This document shows positions 8,114 to 16,639 of a stretch of 35,269 bases of DNA, piece after piece. The notes beneath the pieces are model-generated. The model ran no database searches, was not told the DNA's origin, and saw only the letters and a list, made by a program, of their open reading frames with translations. Made by a program: the position numbers and the translations under genes. Within the stretch, counting starts at the first letter, position 1. Each line of letters begins with the position of its first letter. Source of the DNA: Paenimyroides tangerinum (lineage in GTDB: Bacteria; Bacteroidota; Bacteroidia; Flavobacteriales; Flavobacteriaceae); assembly GCF_003865405.1 (NCBI RefSeq), contig NZ_RQVQ01000030.1, positions 241 to 35,509 of the forward strand, given 5' to 3'.

Positions 8114-9163
8114 ATGAGTTTACTTAAAAAGGTAAATATTTTTCGCCGTGGTTTAATGAAAGGAATCACAAAAAATATTGGAGAATCTAAATTAATAACA
8201 AACGGAGAACAGATAAATAAAGAAGAAGTAAAACGTATTTTGATAACTCGACCAAATCACCGTTTGGGAAATCAGTTATTGATTACGCCATTAATTCAAG
8301 AGCTTACGGCGACTTTTCCGAATGCAAAAATCGATTTGTTTTTGAAAGGAGGCGTTGGGAATATTTTATTTGAAAATTACACCCAAGTTGACCAAAAAAT
8401 CAATCTTCCTAAAAAACATTTTAAAGAGTTAGGGAAATATATCGGAGGTTGGTTTCGCTTAAAAAAATACAATTATGATATTGTAATCAATGTTGCAAAA
8501 AACTCATCATCAGGTAGATTATCAACTAAATTAGCCAATTCGAAATATAAATTTTTTGGATTAGATGAATCTGAATTCACTCATAAATTTGAAAATTTAA
8601 ATCATATTGCGAAATTTCCAGTTTATAGTTTCAGAGAAAGTATTTCTCATTTGGGGCTTGAACCAAACTTATCAACGGTTCCTCCATTGAAAATGATGCT
8701 TTCGAAAGAAGAAATTGCAAAAGGAAAAATTGATTTAGCAAAACTAAAAGAAAAGGATGCAAAAACCATCGCTTTATTTACGTTTGCAACTGGAGCAAAA
8801 TGTTATTCAAAAGAATGGTGGTCAACTTTTTATAACGACTTAAAAACTACTTTACCAGATTATAATATTATTGAAGTTTTACCTGTAGAAAATGTTTCAC
8901 AATTAGATTTTTCAATTCCTCATTATTATAGTAAAGATGTTAGAGAAATTTGTGGATTCTTTGCTAATTGTGATGTTTTTATTGGTGCTGATAGCGGAAT
9001 CATGCATTTGGCAACTGCTTCTGGAGTTCCAACATTAGGATTGTTTTCGGTTACGCAACCAGATACATATCAACCATACGGAAATCACAGCAAAGGAATT
9101 AATACAAATACAACCTCAAATGCAGAAATCATTCAAGATGCTAAACAAATTCTTGAATTGTAG
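8114..9163 (+). CDS. Glycosyltransferase family 9 (heptosyltransferase-like)
   Basis: A 349-residue GT9 (GT-B fold) enzyme. The N-terminal half has RILITRPNHRLGNQLLITPL, the acceptor-side fingerprint of ADP-heptose:LPS heptosyltransferases; the C-terminal half has the donor-site motif FIGADSGIMHLATASGVPTLGLF followed by PDTYQPYG. The expected role is adding a sugar to lipopolysaccharide core or a related envelope glycan at the inner face of the cytoplasmic membrane. The ATG at 8114 (MSLLKKVNIF) is chosen because the upstream TTG lies inside the -7 box. The gene has its own promoter and terminator and is divergent from the fluoride antiporter gene; no other LPS gene adjoins it, so donor and acceptor are unknown. 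Confidence 0.9.
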   Translation: MSLLKKVNIFRRGLMKGITKNIGESKLITNGEQINKEEVKRILITRPNHRLGNQLLITPLIQELTATFPNAKIDLFLKGGVGNILFENYTQVDQKINLPKKHFKELGKYIGGWFRLKKYNYDIVINVAKNSSSGRLSTKLANSKYKFFGLDESEFTHKFENLNHIAKFPVYSFRESISHLGLEPNLSTVPPLKMMLSKEEIAKGKIDLAKLKEKDAKTIALFTFATGAKCYSKEWWSTFYNDLKTTLPDYNIIEVLPVENVSQLDFSIPHYYSKDVREICGFFANCDVFIGADSGIMHLATASGVPTLGLFSVTQPDTYQPYGNHSKGINTNTTSNAEIIQDAKQILEL

Positions 9164-9170
9164 AATAAAC

Positions 9171-9203
9171 AAAAGGACTTCAAAATTAATTGAAGTCCTT
9201 TTT
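9171..9203. terminator. Bidirectional hairpin terminator
   Basis: A perfect 13-bp stem (AAAAGGACTTCAA at 9171-9183 with its complement at 9190-9202) and a 6-base loop. T residues follow on both strands, so it can end both the GT9 transcript and the convergent lipoprotein transcript. Confidence 0.85.
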
Positions 9204-9230
9204 CATTAGCATAGATTTATAGATAATTAT

Positions 9231-9731
9231 CTATAATTTTTTTATTGGAGCGTTTTCTAAACCTAAACTACGAATGGTAGCATCATAATCAGAAAAATCT
9301 CTTTTATATTGTAAACGTCCTGGAACCACAACAATTCTAAATATTTGATTATAAAGATAAGTGCTCTTATGTTCATTACTTAAAGAATATAAATCGAAAT
9401 TTGCTTCCAAAAAAATTCTAAAATCTCTTTTAGTAAAGTCATAATTATAATCAAATTCATCCCCATTATTAAAATAAACCGTTTGAGGAATTAAACGCCA
9501 CACATCAGCTCCATTATCTTTACCATATAATCGGTAAATTAAAATGTGGTCAGAAGATAAAATATCTCTAGAAAAACGACCGACTACCGAAAAATCATTA
9601 TTGTTAAAAGAAGCTGGGAATTCAAAAACTTCTGCTTCGAAAATTTGGTTTTCTCTAACGTCATTAACTTCGCAACTTTGTAAAGAAGCTAATCCGACAA
9701 TCGCTGTAAATAATAATATAATTTTTTTCAT
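9231..9731 (-). CDS. Putative lipoprotein of unknown function
   Basis: A 166-residue protein with a lipoprotein signal: basic MKK, a hydrophobic core, and lipobox SLQSC with acylated Cys20. The mature part has a VFEFPASF...FSVVGRF segment and many aromatic and acidic residues (DEFDYNYDF), suggesting a beta-rich exported protein. I do not recognise a named domain, though small lipoproteins of this look are common in flavobacteria. On the minus strand TATCTTTA at 9765-9758, one mismatch from TAnnTTTG with a TTG 16 bases further upstream, is a plausible promoter. It is a single gene ended by the hairpin at 9171-9203. Confidence 0.75.
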   Translation of the reverse strand: MKKIILLFTAIVGLASLQSCEVNDVRENQIFEAEVFEFPASFNNNDFSVVGRFSRDILSSDHILIYRLYGKDNGADVWRLIPQTVYFNNGDEFDYNYDFTKRDFRIFLEANFDLYSLSNEHKSTYLYNQIFRIVVVPGRLQYKRDFSDYDATIRSLGLENAPIKKL

Positions 9732-9944
9732 GTCTATAATTTTTTATATTGTTGTTGTAAAGATAGTTTCATTAACTGTGCCAAAAAAATATTTTTTTAT
9801 GATTTTTTTTGAATTCTAATTATTTTCAAAACCAAGGTAATTGTCTAAAACCTACCTATTCTATTTAATTTCAATATTTTGAGAATCATAAATCAATAGT
9901 CATTTTTTTTAATTATATTTAAATTATATAAAAACCAACTTAAA

Positions 9945-10475
9945 ATGAAAATAGAATATCAGATTACAAAACAAGATTTTTTAGCGTTTCAATTATTTTT
10001 TACATCGCAATCAAAGCAAGTAAAAAAAATCAAATTAAGAAGTACAATAATGCTTTTTGCCTTCTTTATGATAGCTGCAATATTTTGTTATATTAAAGTA
10101 AATATGTTTAGTACTGTTTATTTTATAGTCGTTGCAATACTTTCAATATTTATATTTCCGCCTTTATATAAACGAAAATTGAAAAAAAATTTAATTAAGT
10201 TTTGCGAAGAGAATTATAAAAATATCGGAGATCAAAAAACGATTTTAGAATTCGAAAAAGAATCTATTTATTCAAAAAGTAAAATGGGCGAATCTCGTTT
10301 GAATGTTTCTGAAATAGAAAAAATAGATGAAACGGAATTGTACTTTTTTATAAAATTATCTAACGCACTAACATTAATAATTCCAAAATCAGAAATTGAA
10401 AATGTTGACGTATTAAGAACAAAATTAAAATCTTATGAAATAGAATTTAATTCATTATTAAATTGGAAATGGTAG
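9945..10475 (+). CDS. YcxB-like membrane protein
   Basis: A 176-residue protein with the layout of the YcxB family: an N-terminal soluble segment (IEYQITKQDFLAFQLFF), two close membrane helices (about 35-53 and 57-75), and a C-terminal cytoplasmic beta domain (about 90-170) with the pattern LEFEKESIYSKSK ... INKID-like ... LIIPKSE. The family has no known enzymatic role. It is the first of three genes in a row (26 bases to the next), which could be one transcript. Proteins of this type turn up near polymorphic toxin loci, but no toxin is present here. Confidence 0.75.
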   Translation: MKIEYQITKQDFLAFQLFFTSQSKQVKKIKLRSTIMLFAFFMIAAIFCYIKVNMFSTVYFIVVAILSIFIFPPLYKRKLKKNLIKFCEENYKNIGDQKTILEFEKESIYSKSKMGESRLNVSEIEKIDETELYFFIKLSNALTLIIPKSEIENVDVLRTKLKSYEIEFNSLLNWKW

Positions 10476-10501
10476 TTTAAATTTTATACAATAACTAAAT
10501 T

Positions 10502-11509
10502 ATGAAAAAGATAATTCATAAAATAATGCTTTTAACTATATTGATTTCAGTAATTTCTTGCTCCCCGAAACAAGAATTAGGAAATAATTATTTCTTAGAT
10601 AATGGTAAAATAATATATCGGTACAAAAGTTCAACTGTGAGTTGGCCAGTAAATCCATTAGAAAATAAATATATGGATGTTGAAAATGCTGACGTAGAAT
10701 CATTCACTGCTTTAGAACCGTACGGATACGCAAAAGATAAAAATAACTTTTATTACAAAGGAAATAAAATTGAGAATATTGATTATGCTACTTTTGAAGT
10801 GAGTGGAAATTCTTCAACGGGAATAGCAAAAGATAAAAATTACGTTTACCAATATAGTAATCCAAATATTAAAATCGAAAATATTGATGCAAAAACGTAT
10901 CAAAAAGTTATTTTTCCGAAATCAACCAAAGTTTGGTATAAAGATAAAAATCATTTTTACTTAAATAATGAACCCATTAAGGTTGATGTAAATACGTTTA
11001 CAGCTTTAAATGAAAATTTTTATGCCGATTCTGATCATATTTATTATTTTAAGAGAGACAAATCTTTTGATTCATTCAAAGAACCAGATATCTTAAATCA
11101 AAAGTTAATCGATACAGTTCAAAAATTACAAACTAATAATTACATTTATACAATTACTGAAAATCTAAACTTGAAGCGTATTCCAATAAAAAAGGATTCT
11201 AAAATTCAATTTTTCAATTCGTATTTTGCTTTTATAATTGTTGATAATCAGGTTTATTGTAATGGTGATTTGATGGATGAAGTTGATTTTGATACTTTCG
11301 AATTCTTTACTTATCCAAATTCAAAATCACCAACAGAGTTCTCAAAAGATAAAAATCATGTTTACTATTATGACGAAATCTTAGTTGGAGCGGATCCGAA
11401 AACAGCTAAACTTAATGATAAAAATCAACTCGTTGATGGCGATTATAAGTGGGTTCCAGATTTATATTCAACAAACAATAATATTTTTAAAGAGAAAATT
11501 GATGAATAG
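10502..11509 (+). CDS. DKNYY-repeat lipoprotein
   Basis: A 335-residue lipoprotein (lipobox SVISC, Cys20). The mature protein is built of repeats of the DKNYY family: AKDKNNFYYKG, AKDKNYVYQY, YKDKNHFYLNNE, ADSDHIYYF and SKDKNHVYYYDE, each followed by a stretch such as IENIDYATFE or VDVNTFTAL. The domain is beta-rich and of unknown function, probably displayed on the outer membrane. Its stop overlaps the start of the next gene by 8 bases, which indicates translational coupling. Start choice is secure because the signal peptide begins at this ATG. Confidence 0.85.
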   Translation: MKKIIHKIMLLTILISVISCSPKQELGNNYFLDNGKIIYRYKSSTVSWPVNPLENKYMDVENADVESFTALEPYGYAKDKNNFYYKGNKIENIDYATFEVSGNSSTGIAKDKNYVYQYSNPNIKIENIDAKTYQKVIFPKSTKVWYKDKNHFYLNNEPIKVDVNTFTALNENFYADSDHIYYFKRDKSFDSFKEPDILNQKLIDTVQKLQTNNYIYTITENLNLKRIPIKKDSKIQFFNSYFAFIIVDNQVYCNGDLMDEVDFDTFEFFTYPNSKSPTEFSKDKNHVYYYDEILVGADPKTAKLNDKNQLVDGDYKWVPDLYSTNNNIFKEKIDE

Positions 11510-12350
11510 TTTGATATTAAAAATTGAATACCTCCTTTTGATTTTTATTGCATTATTTTTTCAATCTTGTGATATAATCAAAGATCATAATTTTAATAAA
11601 AAAATAGAAATCGTAGAAAATGTTACAACCTTTGAGCAAGATTCAATTAATTCAATAAAACGTTTTGAAATTGGATTAGAAAAAGCTTTATTGAAATCAA
11701 ATGCAAATTTTGATAAAAATAAGTATTTCGAAGAATATGACGAATTGATTGATAGTATTCCTTTTAGAGTTGAAATAAATTTGGATTATCATTTTGTAAA
11801 TTCTGAACCTCATTTAATCATCAAACAATTTAATCCTTCTGATATTTCGATAACTATTTTTTCTAAAGACAAAGGGAAATTCAATAAAAGATTTTCAGAA
11901 AAACAATGGTCTTTGAGTCATGAACAAGATTATATCAAAGATGTAAATGGAGATGGCATAAAAGATTTTATCAACGTACATTATTCTCCTTCTGGATGTT
12001 GTTTGAGATATTTAAATAAAGTTTATTTATTTGACAATTCTCTAAAATTATTTTCAGAGAACATTGAATTTATGAATCCGACATTCTCTCCGACTGAAAA
12101 AATTATCCGTGGTATTTGTTATGGCCATTCTGGAGAAACAGAATTGTATAAATACAAATGGAATAACAAACAAGTTGATACGTTGGAATACATTTCTTAT
12201 CAAAAAAATGAAAACGAAGTAAAAACAGGGAAATTTGTAGTTTCGAAAAAGCAATTTATCGAAGAAAATTCTGATATTATTAAAATAATAAATCAATTAC
12301 CAAAAGAATATTATCAAATAAATGATATTGACTGGTTTATAGGATTTTAA
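11502..12350 (+). CDS. XAC2610-like lipoprotein with calcium-loop motif
   Basis: A 282-residue lipoprotein. The reading frame is open further upstream, but the ATG at 11502 puts a signal peptide first (MNSLILKIEY..., lipobox LFFQSC, Cys23) and overlaps the preceding gene by 8 bases, so this start is preferred over one at 11385. Residues near 150-175 read DVNGDGIKDFINVHYSP followed by SGCC, an EF-hand-like DxNxDGxxD loop as seen in FG-GAP-like and XAC2610-type exported proteins of unknown function. It ends the three-gene set and shares four bases (12347-12350) with the convergent thioredoxin gene, so the two stop codons overlap and no terminator lies between. Confidence 0.75.
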   Translation: MNSLILKIEYLLLIFIALFFQSCDIIKDHNFNKKIEIVENVTTFEQDSINSIKRFEIGLEKALLKSNANFDKNKYFEEYDELIDSIPFRVEINLDYHFVNSEPHLIIKQFNPSDISITIFSKDKGKFNKRFSEKQWSLSHEQDYIKDVNGDGIKDFINVHYSPSGCCLRYLNKVYLFDNSLKLFSENIEFMNPTFSPTEKIIRGICYGHSGETELYKYKWNNKQVDTLEYISYQKNENEVKTGKFVVSKKQFIEENSDIIKIINQLPKEYYQINDIDWFIGF

Positions 12351-12841
12351 TTTTTATAATTATTTAAAAAATCAATCACTTTTTGAGAATCATACGTTAT
12401 GCCGTTTTCAAAAGAACTACTTTCTTGAAGCTTTAAAACATTACCGTTTTTATCCAAAATAATAAAAAATGGATAGCCTAATTTATTTCCTTCCGGCGCA
12501 TATTTTGCAAATACATCTGGATTTTTGTTTTCCGTTGAATAATTAAGATGATAATACAAATAATTTTTAGCTAAATTGGCACGAACTGCTTTATCTTTTT
12601 TTCTAAAATCATCAAAACGTAAACACCAAACACACCAATTTCCTCCAGCTTGGAGAATAACATTTTTGTTTTCCTTTTTAGCTCGAACTAATAAAGCATT
12701 GATTTTGGTATCTGCATTGTCTTCTGGATGATATGGTTTAACCAATTTATTTGTTTTCTTGTCATTTTTATTTTGTGCTAAAACTTGAGTTGTACACATA
12801 AATTGAAAACTAATAAAAAATAAGATGATTGGTAATTTCAT
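12347..12841 (-). CDS. Exported thioredoxin-fold protein
   Basis: A 164-residue periplasmic thioredoxin of the Thioredoxin_7/DsbD-gamma-like type. A signal peptide (cleavage likely near VLAQ, residue 22) precedes the redox motif WCVWC with Cys70 and Cys73, and GYPFF carries the cis-proline. The bulky WCVWC context and the absence of a DsbD membrane domain suggest a reductase or thiol-isomerase fed by another protein. It stands alone on the minus strand, and its stop overlaps the convergent gene's stop. No promoter of the TAnnTTTG type is clear in the 50 bases upstream. Confidence 0.88.
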   Translation of the reverse strand: MKLPIILFFISFQFMCTTQVLAQNKNDKKTNKLVKPYHPEDNADTKINALLVRAKKENKNVILQAGGNWCVWCLRFDDFRKKDKAVRANLAKNYLYYHLNYSTENKNPDVFAKYAPEGNKLGYPFFIILDKNGNVLKLQESSSFENGITYDSQKVIDFLNNYKN

Positions 12842-13057
12842 ACAAAAATTATTTAAAAATTAAAGTTACACATTATTCCAATTAGAAAAAAACAAAAACT
12901 CATAATTGCTCAGTTTTATAACAAAATGAACTCACCTAATTATATTCGTTCTCATATTAAAACCATATAAATACCATCAAAATATTTTCTAGAATGAAAT
13001 GAATATAAAATTGAAAATTACCTGAAATCAGGGATTTTATAATATCGAAAACAGTAA

Positions 13058-13065
13058 TAAATTTG
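13058..13065 (+). promoter_or_regulatory. -7 promoter box in the intergenic region
   Basis: TAAATTTG fits TAnnTTTG exactly. A TTG upstream is too far away (13011) to be a standard -33 element. Transcription from here would run into the terminator at 13175. Confidence 0.4.
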
Positions 13066-13069
13066 TATC

Positions 13070-13204
13070 AACAAAAGGAAACATATAAAATGCTTTCTGA
13101 GTTAAAAAAGAAAAGTTAGAAAAAGAAAAAAAGTTGTTTATTAAATGGAGCTTAACCTACCTCTTAAGCATAATAAGGAAGTGTAAAAAATCACTTCCTT
13201 TTTT
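13070..13204 (+). ncRNA. Candidate small RNA or very short coding transcript
   Basis: A stretch of about 135 bases bounded by an exact -7 box and a rho-independent terminator. Inside it an AAAGGA sequence precedes ATG at 13090, opening MLSELKKKS before a TAG; after the TAG the same frame continues KKKKSCLLNGA and stops. This could be a non-coding RNA, a 9-residue leader, or the remains of a small peptide gene. No known RNA family was recognised. Confidence 0.3.
13175..13204 (+). terminator. Rho-independent terminator of the small transcript
   Basis: AAGGAAGTG at 13175-13183 pairs perfectly with CACTTCCTT at 13192-13200 and is followed by a T run. No gene-sized frame lies upstream of it on the plus strand for more than 800 bases. 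Confidence 0.75.
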
Positions 13205-13395
13205 ATTTTATTAAAATTGATTTAAATCAAAAATCGGTTTAAATTAGAATATTCATTTGGAAATCGCCCTCGAAATAGTCCTTAACAATTTAGAAAAACA
13301 ATACTTTACTATTATAAAATCAGACTTTTAAATAAAAAAACAATTATATTTATTATCGTGTTTTAAAAATTTTATTTACTAAAAAAATTATAGCA

Positions 13396-14004
13396 ATGAA
13401 AAAAGTATTTTTTTTTACAATTTGTTGTTTAGCAACTACCTTAATGTATTCCCAAAATATAAAAAAATCAGAAGATTTGAGTAAAGAAATTGAATATCCA
13501 AAAGCTTTAATTGATTATGAAGATTTTAAAAATCTTGTAACAGAAGTTGAAACACATCGAGCTAATCGTTTGATAAACCTTGATAAATTTTTAGAAATGA
13601 GTAAAAAACAGAACGTTGTAATTTTAGACACTCGATCTGATTATAGATTTGAAAGAAAGCATCTAAAAGGAGCTATTCATTTAGATTTTACTGATTTTAC
13701 ACAAGAAAATTTACAAAAACTAGTACCCGATACAAATACAATAATTTTGATTTATTGTAATAATAATTTCAAAGGAGACCAAATTGATTTTGCTACAAAA
13801 ATGTACAAACCTAATAATGGACCTGAAACTCAAATATTAAGTAACAGAAAACCAATAATGTTGGCATTAAACATTCCAACATACATTAATCTTTATGGAT
13901 ATGGTTATAAAAACATCTATGAATTAGATGAATTAGTTGATGTAAATGATAGTAGAATTCAATTTGAAGGAACAGAATTTAATAAAGCTTTGAGCTTTTT
14001 TTAA
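13396..14004 (+). CDS. Exported rhodanese-like protein
   Basis: A 202-residue protein with a signal peptide (MKKVFFFTICCLATTLMYSQ) and a rhodanese domain from about 55 to 180. The strand VVILDTRSDYRFERKHLKGAIHL is the typical CH2-like region, and the active-site loop reads CNNNFKGDQ with Cys121. The loop matches single-domain sulfurtransferases; the periplasmic location makes sulfur transfer or redox sensing possible, but the substrate is unknown. It lies 67 bases before a sensor kinase gene on the same strand; a link between the two is possible but not shown. Confidence 0.82.
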   Translation: MKKVFFFTICCLATTLMYSQNIKKSEDLSKEIEYPKALIDYEDFKNLVTEVETHRANRLINLDKFLEMSKKQNVVILDTRSDYRFERKHLKGAIHLDFTDFTQENLQKLVPDTNTIILIYCNNNFKGDQIDFATKMYKPNNGPETQILSNRKPIMLALNIPTYINLYGYGYKNIYELDELVDVNDSRIQFEGTEFNKALSFF

Positions 14005-14071
14005 TGTTTTAAGATTTTTTTTGCATGTGATTTCGTTTCATTTTTATAACTTTCCTGTTTAAAAATTTCAA

Positions 14072-16525
14072 ATGAATAACGATAAATCGATAAAACTAAA
14101 ACTCACACTTGGTTACATTTTACTTGGTGCAACTGCACTATTTTCGATTTGGTATTTACTTACAGAAATAAAAAAAATCAATTCGCCACGAGAAGAACTT
14201 CTACGAGAAAATGATGTCATCTTTGCTGTCGGAAATACGATTAACACCATTTACGGAACAGAATCAATAGGTAGAATTGCATTAATTACTACTTCAAATA
14301 AAGATATCAATCGATATAAAAATCAACTAGATAGCGTAAAAAAACAATTAAATAATTTCAAAGATTTAATTGACAACGAACTGATTATTCACAAAATAGA
14401 TACTATACAAATTTTACTTTCTGACAAAGAGAAAAATTTCAATGAAATCGTTTATCTAAAAAAGAAATATATAAATTCTGACAATTTCAATCAAGCCTTT
14501 GAAAAGTTTCGAAATGAAAAAAAGAAATTAGATTCTTATGCAGATGTAAATATTGAAAATGTTCAATCTGAAAAAAAATCATTAATTCAACGTATCTTTA
14601 ATTCTACTGATGAAGAGGAAGAAAAGAGAAATCTTGAAAAAGTAATACAAAATAGAATTAAAATTGAAGAACAACATCAACTGAAACGCGATAGTTTAGC
14701 AAATCAAGCTGAACAAATTTTTAATGAAGCGATTCAAAAAGAAAGTAAACTTCAAAATCAATATATTGAAAAAGAAGAACGCCTATTTATTGAAAACAAA
14801 TATCTTACGGAAGAAATCAAACTTTTATTAGCTCAAATTGAACAAAATGTAATTGACAATTCAACCGAAAAAATTAGAATTTCTAAAGAGAAAATTGAAA
14901 AAACTACTACAGATGTTATTTATGTTGGTGCTGTTGCTTTGCTTTTTGTAATTATCTTAGGATTTATTGTAATTCGAGATTTAAATCGTAGTCATCGATA
15001 TAAAAAAGAACTTGAACTGTTAAATAGTGATTTAGAAAAATTAATGCGTCAAAAATCAATGTTTTTCGCAACTGTTACACATGATATTGTTTCGCCTTTA
15101 AATTCATTAGTTGGTTTTACTGAACTTTTAGAAAATACTTTACAAACAAAAACTCAAAAAAAATACATCAAAAATATAAAGTATTCAACGGCATATATTC
15201 GCAACTTATCCAATGATTTGATAGATTTTTCGAAATTAGAATACAATAAAATCGTTTTGAAAAAGCAAACGTTTCAATTTCTTGAATTGATGGAAAGTAC
15301 GTTTGAACCATTGACCGATACTGCAAATCAAAAAAATATTGACTTAAACTATAAAATTGATGAATCGTTAAATGATTATTTTTATTCTGACCCGTATCGA
15401 ATCAAGCAAATTTTAACAAATATTACCACAAATGCTATAAAATTCACGAATCAAGGTGAAGTAATGGTTGATGCAACTATCGAAAATAACGAAATTAAAA
15501 TAACGATTGAAGATACTGGAATTGGTATTGAAAAAGAACATCAATCTGAAATATTTAAAGAATTTAAACAGGCTCATGGTGCTATTGAAAAGATTTATGG
15601 AGGAACTGGTTTAGGTTTAAATATTTCGAAAGGTTTAGTTGAGCTTTTGGGTGGAAGAATTGCATTTGAAAGTGAATATGGAAAAGGAACTCGATTTACA
15701 ATTTACTTACCAAAAGTGAGAAAAACTATTGATTCTGTAGAAAACAACAAACTTTATTTTGATAATGATAAGCAATTGATTCACAAAAAAATATTAATTA
15801 TTGATGATGATTCAATGCAATTGCAATTAATTTCTGAAATTCTAAAAGATAAAGTTGCACAAATCTCAACATTAAATAATGGCGAACTATTGGATTCGAT
15901 TTTACAAACAGAATCTTTTGATTTGATTGTTTCGGATATTCAAATGCCAAATTGTAACGGATATCAAATTATCGAAAAAATCCGTTCGAATACAGCTTAT
16001 CAAAACATTCCTGTGATTGCTTTTACAGGAAAAATAGATTTAGATGAAAAAGAATTTCAAAAACTTGGTTTCAATGCTGTAATTCACAAACCAATAGAAA
16101 TAGATAATTTATTATTTGAAATACATCGAATCTTAGAAATCAACATTGTAAATCAAACAACTAAAAACGAAATTCAAAAAAACTTTGACTTTGATGATTT
16201 TAGTTTAACTAAAATATTCGCTTTTTGTGATAACGATGAAACAGCAGCTAAAAACATCATTAATTTATTTATTGAAGAAACTTTCGAAAATATTGAGCAA
16301 TTAGAAAGTGCTTCATTTGAATATGATTTAAAAAGCATTGAAAATATTTCACATAAAATGCTTCCGATGTTTAAACAATTGGAAATAATTTCGTTGGTTG
16401 GTAAACTTTTTAAATTAGAAAGAGAAGCTCAAAATTTCGATAAAGAATCTTTAATAAAATATGTTTCTATTTTAAAAATCGAGATTGAACAAATTATATA
16501 TAAAATTCAGAAAGTTGAATTGTAA
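14072..16525 (+). CDS. Hybrid sensor histidine kinase with REC and Hpt domains
   Basis: An 817-residue membrane kinase. Transmembrane helix 1 is at about 12-28, followed by a long, charged, coiled-coil periplasmic region (about 30-280) with no named sensor domain, and helix 2 at about 282-301. HisKA contains the phospho-acceptor His337 in THDIVSPLN. The ATPase domain has the N box (RIKQILTNITTNAIKF), DTGIGIE and GGTGLGLNIS. A receiver domain has IIDDDS, phospho-accepting Asp622 in VSDIQMP, and a KP motif. The C-terminal 100 residues form an Hpt-like helical bundle with His761 in SHKMLPMF. It can therefore run a full His-Asp-His relay, yet no DNA-binding response regulator lies nearby, so its output partner is elsewhere. 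The ligand is unknown. Confidence 0.93.
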   Translation: MNNDKSIKLKLTLGYILLGATALFSIWYLLTEIKKINSPREELLRENDVIFAVGNTINTIYGTESIGRIALITTSNKDINRYKNQLDSVKKQLNNFKDLIDNELIIHKIDTIQILLSDKEKNFNEIVYLKKKYINSDNFNQAFEKFRNEKKKLDSYADVNIENVQSEKKSLIQRIFNSTDEEEEKRNLEKVIQNRIKIEEQHQLKRDSLANQAEQIFNEAIQKESKLQNQYIEKEERLFIENKYLTEEIKLLLAQIEQNVIDNSTEKIRISKEKIEKTTTDVIYVGAVALLFVIILGFIVIRDLNRSHRYKKELELLNSDLEKLMRQKSMFFATVTHDIVSPLNSLVGFTELLENTLQTKTQKKYIKNIKYSTAYIRNLSNDLIDFSKLEYNKIVLKKQTFQFLELMESTFEPLTDTANQKNIDLNYKIDESLNDYFYSDPYRIKQILTNITTNAIKFTNQGEVMVDATIENNEIKITIEDTGIGIEKEHQSEIFKEFKQAHGAIEKIYGGTGLGLNISKGLVELLGGRIAFESEYGKGTRFTIYLPKVRKTIDSVENNKLYFDNDKQLIHKKILIIDDDSMQLQLISEILKDKVAQISTLNNGELLDSILQTESFDLIVSDIQMPNCNGYQIIEKIRSNTAYQNIPVIAFTGKIDLDEKEFQKLGFNAVIHKPIEIDNLLFEIHRILEINIVNQTTKNEIQKNFDFDDFSLTKIFAFCDNDETAAKNIINLFIEETFENIEQLESASFEYDLKSIENISHKMLPMFKQLEIISLVGKLFKLEREAQNFDKESLIKYVSILKIEIEQIIYKIQKVEL

Positions 16526-16587
16526 TTAAAAATGACTTTCTAAAAAACAACATTAAACAACTAATAATAAAGTGTTTAATCATAATA

Positions 16588-16624
16588 AATTATATATTAG
16601 TAATAATGATTTAATTATATATTA
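16588..16624 (+). repeat. 12-base direct repeat upstream of a membrane protein gene
   Basis: AATTATATATTA occurs at 16588-16599 and again at 16613-16624, a 25-base period. The repeats lie just before the gene at 16640 in very A+T-rich sequence; they could be a regulator site or chance. Confidence 0.25.
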
Positions 16625-16639
16625 AAAAGTAATTTACTA

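Larger units (their letters stand above)
12842..13395. other. Long intergenic region with a possible small transcript
   Basis: 554 bases with no gene-sized reading frame. The only structure I can support is a -7 box at 13058-13065 followed about 110 bases later by a strong terminator at 13175-13204. The parts before 13050 and after 13205 are A+T-rich with no pattern I can name. Confidence 0.5.

Noticed and set aside
11385..11501. Upstream ATG extending the XAC2610-like gene by 39 residues
   Set aside because: It would place 39 residues before a clear lipoprotein signal and overlap the previous gene by over 120 bases.
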